This document shows, piece by piece, positions 5,994 through 9,697 of a stretch of 9,697 nt of DNA. Position 1 is the stretch's first letter. Every line of letters begins with the position of its first letter. A program made the translations under genes and the position numbers. The notes under the pieces were generated by a model. It made no database searches and was not told where the DNA came from. It was given only the letters and a program-made list of their open reading frames with translations. The DNA is taken from the NCBI GenBank assembly GCA_016297805.1, contig JAEDFX010000085.1, forward strand, positions 1 to 9,697, written 5' to 3'. Source of the stretch: Treponema sp. (GTDB lineage: Bacteria; Spirochaetota; Spirochaetia; Treponematales; Treponemataceae).

Positions 5994-6041
5994 CATAAGA
6001 TTTTATTTTAAAATATAATTATTGCTTTGTGTAGTACTTCT

Positions 6042-6199
6042 TTAGTTTGTTCTGTAATTTTTAATTCGTATCCCTTTCTGTATATCAAGTGTTGGTTTCA
6101 TCTGAGCTTCTGTTTGTTCTCTAAATGTTTTCTGTGTTGCTGCATCATAAGGACAGCCTCCTCCAAAAGCACTGCAAATGAATGAATAATTTTTTTCAT
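6042..6199 (-). pseudogene. Possible small gene, broken or slipped in an A7 tract
   Basis: A minus-strand frame ending in TAA at 6044-6042 encodes a protein-like stretch (SAFGGGCPYDAATQ, then QMKPTLDIQKGIRIKNYRTN) with codon choice like its neighbours. It has no start codon in frame. The ATG at 6199-6197 is followed by seven A. One extra A would join them into a 52-residue product starting MKKNYSFICSAF. A perfect intrinsic terminator lies about 50 bp downstream in the same direction, which supports a real transcript. Either an indel inactivated the gene, slippage restores it, the read has a homopolymer error, or this is chance coding-like sequence. I do not recognise the product. Confidence 0.35.
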
Positions 6200-6256
6200 A
6201 TTATCGCGGAATATGTCTAGTCTGGCTTTAACCATAACTGCAGTAAAAAATTTCCC

Positions 6257-6290
6257 TAAACAACCATTTTCCACTGCCGATAATGGAACT
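6257..6290 (+). promoter_or_regulatory. Predicted ftsK promoter, leaderless type
   Basis: TAAACA (6257-6262), a 16-bp spacer and GATAAT (6279-6284) precede ATG at 6291 by 6 nt (GGAACT). The geometry matches the ABC exporter promoter (16-bp spacer, 6-nt gap), which supports the 6291 start over the in-frame ATG at 6213. The -35 match is modest. Confidence 0.45.
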
Positions 6291-9200
6291 ATGAAAACAT
6301 CGAATAAATCTAGCATTATCACAGGCGCCGTTTTACTTGCAATGGCGGCCTTATTCTCAATCAGTTTGATTTTACAGCCTTTGGATTTTGGCACTGCCGG
6401 TCCTGGACACGATAACTTTTTCTACATTTTGGGAAATATGCTTTATTCCGTTTATGGATTTTCCAGCATTTTAATTCCAGCATTCCTGTTAGTTGCCGGA
6501 CTTTCCTGCTTTGCAACAAAATGGACAGCACGCAAAACAATGCGCCTTCTTACAGCCCTAATCCCATTTTTCACCTGTGTTATAACAGAGAACATCTGCC
6601 GTTCTATTATTGCACTGGGACATGGCTCATTTTCTGCCCTCAAAATTATAATCGCAATTGTAACAGGCCTTATGTTAATAGTAATTGAATATCTTGGAAT
6701 TGGTATTCTTGCTGATAAAATTAACAGTGGCACATTTAAAAAAGGAACCACAAACCCATTTACAAAACTTTCAAAAGTAAGAGTTCCTTCAACATCGAAA
6801 AAAGAACAGTCAGAAAAAGACCCCCAAAATTCCTCAGAAAACCCTGATGACGAACTTGATATCGCAGAGAACACAACAGTATTTGATGAAGCCCTTGCTC
6901 AAGTTGAACCTTCAGACGAAGAATATGAAGATGAGAATGAAGAAGAATACTCAGAATATAACTATGAAGAAGATGATGATTCTGAAGAACTCTCTGATGA
7001 TGAAATTGAATATGAAGAATACAACGCTGAACCAGAAGAATCTACTCCGATTTCTGAACCTGTCCAGAGCGCAGTCGAAGAGCCTGAAAAAGAAACATCA
7101 CCAGAACAAGAAGAAGAATTCCAACCATCTTCATCAATGATTACTCAGGAAGAATTTGCCGCATTAACAAACCCTGTAGATGAATTAGAATGGCCAAATT
7201 TACCACCTCAGCCAGAATCACTTCCACCAGAATACAATGCTGATTTTGATGAAAACGATCCAGCTTTGGAATTTCCCCCAAAAGACGAACCTGCCCAGAA
7301 AGAAGAAATTCAGTATGAAGATTCTCCAGCATTTGAAGAAGAACCTGCAGCAGATAATACAGAAACTCAGCTGGCTTACGACCCAGCCTTTGATACAGAA
7401 TTTGCCGAAGAAGAGTCCCCATATTACGAAGACACACCAATTCCAACAGATGAAACTGTAAAAGAAGAAGATCCATATGCGACTACTCGCTATATCGACT
7501 CGGTAGTCGAAAATCCACGGTTTCCCCATGGAATAGTTATTCACGATGATAATGAAGAATCAGAAGAAGATGAGGACCCAGACCCCGTCGTTAGAGAAAA
7601 GCCTCTCTATCCAACAAAAATACAGCTTGGACAAGACACAGTAATTGAATCCTCAGAAGAACCAGAAGTTGAAGATGATTATGTAGAAGATGAAACTCTT
7701 CCTATGCCAGATTTTGATATTGAAGAACCTGCTATAAATCATATTCATCATGAAGAAACAGAATATCAAAATAATCTTGATGATGAAGAAGACGATGAGG
7801 ATGATGATTTAGAAACATTTTTTAACAATGTAGATACATCTTCAACAATTCCAGAAATTGAAGATCCTTATGCTGAAAAAAAACAGCCTTTAGCAGAAAA
7901 AAAAGAACCTGAGGTAAAAAATGAAACTCCTGCTATTTTCAATCAGATTGCTCAGCAGGAAGCACCAAAACCAACTTTGACCTCAACTGCCTCAGATGTT
8001 TTCTCTGATATGGAAGCAGATATTCGAAGAAGTCAGCCAAAACCTGCGCCTCGTCCAGCAGCAGCTCCACAGCCTTCAGAAGAAGAATCTGTTCCAGAAG
8101 TTGATTTTGACGGCAACAGGATAGAACAATCAAATGAAGTAACACTTGAAAATCAGGGAGCAAATAATCTTACTGCAGACGAGCTTTCAGACTTCTTCAA
8201 TGCCCAGCAGGAAGAAAACACTCCAAAAACTCAGGAAATTACAGTTGCACCAAAGCCACTTGCCCGCGTAGCACAGAAAAAAGGTCCATATGTAATTCCT
8301 TCAGACTTGCTTACAGCCTACAAAGACGACGAATACTGGATTATTGATGATGCCACAAAACAAGCCGCAATGAACCTTAAACAGACACTGGCAGAATTCA
8401 ACATTGAAGCAGAAATTACAGGAATTAAAAAAGGACCTGTAGTAACAATGTTTGAAATGCTCCCTGCTCCAGGTGTAAAACTCAGTAAAATTGTAGCACT
8501 TCAGGATAACATTGCTCTTAGTCTTGCAGCACAGTCAGTTCGTATTGTAGCACCAATCCCTGGAAAACAGGCCGTTGGTATTGAAGTTCCAAACCGCCAC
8601 CGTTCAGTAGTAGGCTTCCGCGAAATTATAGAAATGGATTTGCCAGACTGGAAAAAAATGGCAGTTCCTGTAGTTCTTGGTAAAGATATTTTAGGAAAAG
8701 CCCAGCTTATCGACCTGGTAAAAACACCACATATGCTTATTGCCGGTGCCACAGGTTCCGGAAAATCCGTTTGTGTAAACTCTTTGATTCTCTCAATCCT
8801 TTTCAAGCGTTCGTTCCGTGACGTAAAAATGATTCTTGTAGATCCAAAAGTTGTTGAACTTAAACTTTACAATAACATTCCACACTTGCTTACACCTGTA
8901 ATCACAGAACCTAAAAAAGCATTGCAGGCACTTAAGTGGGCATTGTGTGAAATGGAACGCCGTTACGCCCTCCTGGACCAGATGGGTGTACGCGATATTT
9001 CAAATTACAATCAGAAGATTAAGGAACAGGAAATCTGTACAGAAAAACTTCCTTACATTGTAATCATTATTGATGAATTTGCAGACCTTATGGCAACCTC
9101 TGGAAAAGAACTGGAACAGGTTATTGCCCGCCTTACTGCCATGTCTCGTGCCGTTGGTATTCACCTCGTACTTGCAACACAGCGACCATCTGTAAACGTA

Positions 9201-9697
9201 ATCACAGGTTTAATTAAAGCCAACATTCCAACACGAATTGCCTTTATGGTTGCCAGCCGTACAGACTCTAACATCATTATTGATACAGTTGGTGCAGAAA
9301 AGCTTCTTGGCCGTGGTGATATGTTGTACGCCTCTGCAGTTGATCCAGCACCAGTTCGTATTCAGGGAACCTTCGTCAGCGACCAGGAAGTTGAAGATGT
9401 TGTACGAACAGTTAAAGAATACGGTGAACCAGACTACATTGATGATGAAATGTTTATGGATGACGAGGATGAAGACGGTGCTCGCGACCTTTTTGGCGAA
9501 CCAATGGATGATGATGACCCATTATATGATCAGGCTCTGGAAATTGTCGTTCAGACAGGAAAAGCCAGTGCCAGCTACATTCAGCGCCGCTTAAAGATTG
9601 GTTACAACCGCGCAGCCCGCATTGTAGAAGAAATGGAAGAACGAGGAATCGTAGGTCCTGCAAATGGTTCAAAACCTCGCGAAGTTATCCATATTCC
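6291..9697 (+). CDS. ftsK: DNA translocase FtsK/SpoIIIE, 3' end cut by the window
   Basis: This septal DNA pump moves chromosome termini through the closing division septum and activates dimer resolution. The 1135 complete codons seen hold an N-terminal membrane domain with four probable helices (about 9-28, 54-75, 86-108, 117-140). A very long acidic, Pro-rich linker follows (~175-660), full of Asp/Glu runs and lacking recognisable domains. The motor starts near 664 with the alpha region. It has Walker A GATGSGKS (819-826), Walker B IIIDEF (D928/E929) and the TQRPSVNVITGLIKANIPTRIAF stretch. A second acidic insert (~1048-1080) precedes a winged-helix gamma domain (YNRAARIVEEMEERGIVG) that reads KOPS-type polar sequences. 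Only a few C-terminal residues are missing. The start at 6291 is chosen because it opens directly into the first helix with a basic N-terminus and sits 6 nt from a -10 box. An upstream ATG at 6213 would add 26 less typical residues. Confidence 0.95.
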   Translation, partial: MKTSNKSSIITGAVLLAMAALFSISLILQPLDFGTAGPGHDNFFYILGNMLYSVYGFSSILIPAFLLVAGLSCFATKWTARKTMRLLTALIPFFTCVITENICRSIIALGHGSFSALKIIIAIVTGLMLIVIEYLGIGILADKINSGTFKKGTTNPFTKLSKVRVPSTSKKEQSEKDPQNSSENPDDELDIAENTTVFDEALAQVEPSDEEYEDENEEEYSEYNYEEDDDSEELSDDEIEYEEYNAEPEESTPISEPVQSAVEEPEKETSPEQEEEFQPSSSMITQEEFAALTNPVDELEWPNLPPQPESLPPEYNADFDENDPALEFPPKDEPAQKEEIQYEDSPAFEEEPAADNTETQLAYDPAFDTEFAEEESPYYEDTPIPTDETVKEEDPYATTRYIDSVVENPRFPHGIVIHDDNEESEEDEDPDPVVREKPLYPTKIQLGQDTVIESSEEPEVEDDYVEDETLPMPDFDIEEPAINHIHHEETEYQNNLDDEEDDEDDDLETFFNNVDTSSTIPEIEDPYAEKKQPLAEKKEPEVKNETPAIFNQIAQQEAPKPTLTSTASDVFSDMEADIRRSQPKPAPRPAAAPQPSEEESVPEVDFDGNRIEQSNEVTLENQGANNLTADELSDFFNAQQEENTPKTQEITVAPKPLARVAQKKGPYVIPSDLLTAYKDDEYWIIDDATKQAAMNLKQTLAEFNIEAEITGIKKGPVVTMFEMLPAPGVKLSKIVALQDNIALSLAAQSVRIVAPIPGKQAVGIEVPNRHRSVVGFREIIEMDLPDWKKMAVPVVLGKDILGKAQLIDLVKTPHMLIAGATGSGKSVCVNSLILSILFKRSFRDVKMILVDPKVVELKLYNNIPHLLTPVITEPKKALQALKWALCEMERRYALLDQMGVRDISNYNQKIKEQEICTEKLPYIVIIIDEFADLMATSGKELEQVIARLTAMSRAVGIHLVLATQRPSVNVITGLIKANIPTRIAFMVASRTDSNIIIDTVGAEKLLGRGDMLYASAVDPAPVRIQGTFVSDQEVEDVVRTVKEYGEPDYIDDEMFMDDEDEDGARDLFGEPMDDDDPLYDQALEIVVQTGKASASYIQRRLKIGYNRAARIVEEMEERGIVGPANGSKPREVIHI

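Noticed and set aside
5568..6011. 147-residue plus-strand ORF across array 2
   Set aside because: The Phe/Leu/Tyr-rich translation comes from T-rich repeat DNA, overlaps the nuclease start on the other strand and has no SD.
6213..6290. Longer FtsK start at ATG 6213
   Set aside because: Another TATTAT box lies 8 nt upstream, so it is not impossible. But the extra 26 residues look atypical, and ATG 6291 has better promoter spacing and opens directly into the first membrane helix.
6098..6394. 98-residue minus-strand ORF overlapping the ftsK start
   Set aside because: It is antisense to the ftsK membrane domain. Only its region below 6199 overlaps a coding-like stretch, and that is in another frame.

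Overview
This AT-rich window looks like chromosome from a spirochaete, most likely a host-associated Treponema. The guess rests on the protein set: a treponeme-like FtsK with a very long acidic linker, a group III-type phosphofructokinase, a membrane-anchored DUF2007 protein and a short Cys-rich FMN dehydrogenase. It also fits the mixture of apparently leaderless and Shine-Dalgarno (SD) led genes. I ran no database search, so the genus is an inference.

Layout. Positions 113-1846 (+) encode a complete half-size ABC exporter. It converges, with overlapping stop codons, on a minus-strand operon that reads pfkA (4268-3183), FMN-dependent alpha-hydroxy-acid oxidising protein (3181-2279), DUF2007 protein (2268-1843). 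Upstream of pfkA lies a GC-rich block of three stem-loops (4307-4415). Then comes the most unusual part, 4456-5944. Here a small minus-strand gene for a predicted PD-(D/E)XK-type nuclease (5636-4851) is flanked on both sides by regularly spaced palindromic units of the form TTACATACA-N22-TGTATGTAA. There are five units on its 3' side and four on its 5' side. A strong minus-oriented terminator (5964-5993) bounds the block on the right. Beyond it is a possible decayed small gene (6199-6042, minus). The window closes with ftsK/spoIIIE (6291 to the right edge, +), which is cut off a few residues after its winged-helix domain.

How the parts work together. The ABC exporter, glycolytic operon and DNA translocase are ordinary chromosomal genes. 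Three genes that head their transcripts (ABC exporter, pfkA, ftsK) have a -10-like hexamer only 6-7 nt before ATG and no SD, which predicts leaderless mRNAs. The operon-internal genes and the nuclease gene have SD sequences instead.

The nuclease plus palindrome arrays is the candidate undescribed system. Half-sites inside a unit are 31 bp apart (30 in one unit). Neighbouring units are separated by 42 or 52-53 bp between half-site starts. These are close to 3, 4 and 5 helical turns, so all half-sites would face the same side of the DNA. The intervening 33 or 43-44 bp segments are unrelated in sequence but strongly G-poor on the + strand. This resembles a REP/RAYT-like or operator-array arrangement built around a nuclease of a different fold. 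Its function cannot be read from this sequence.
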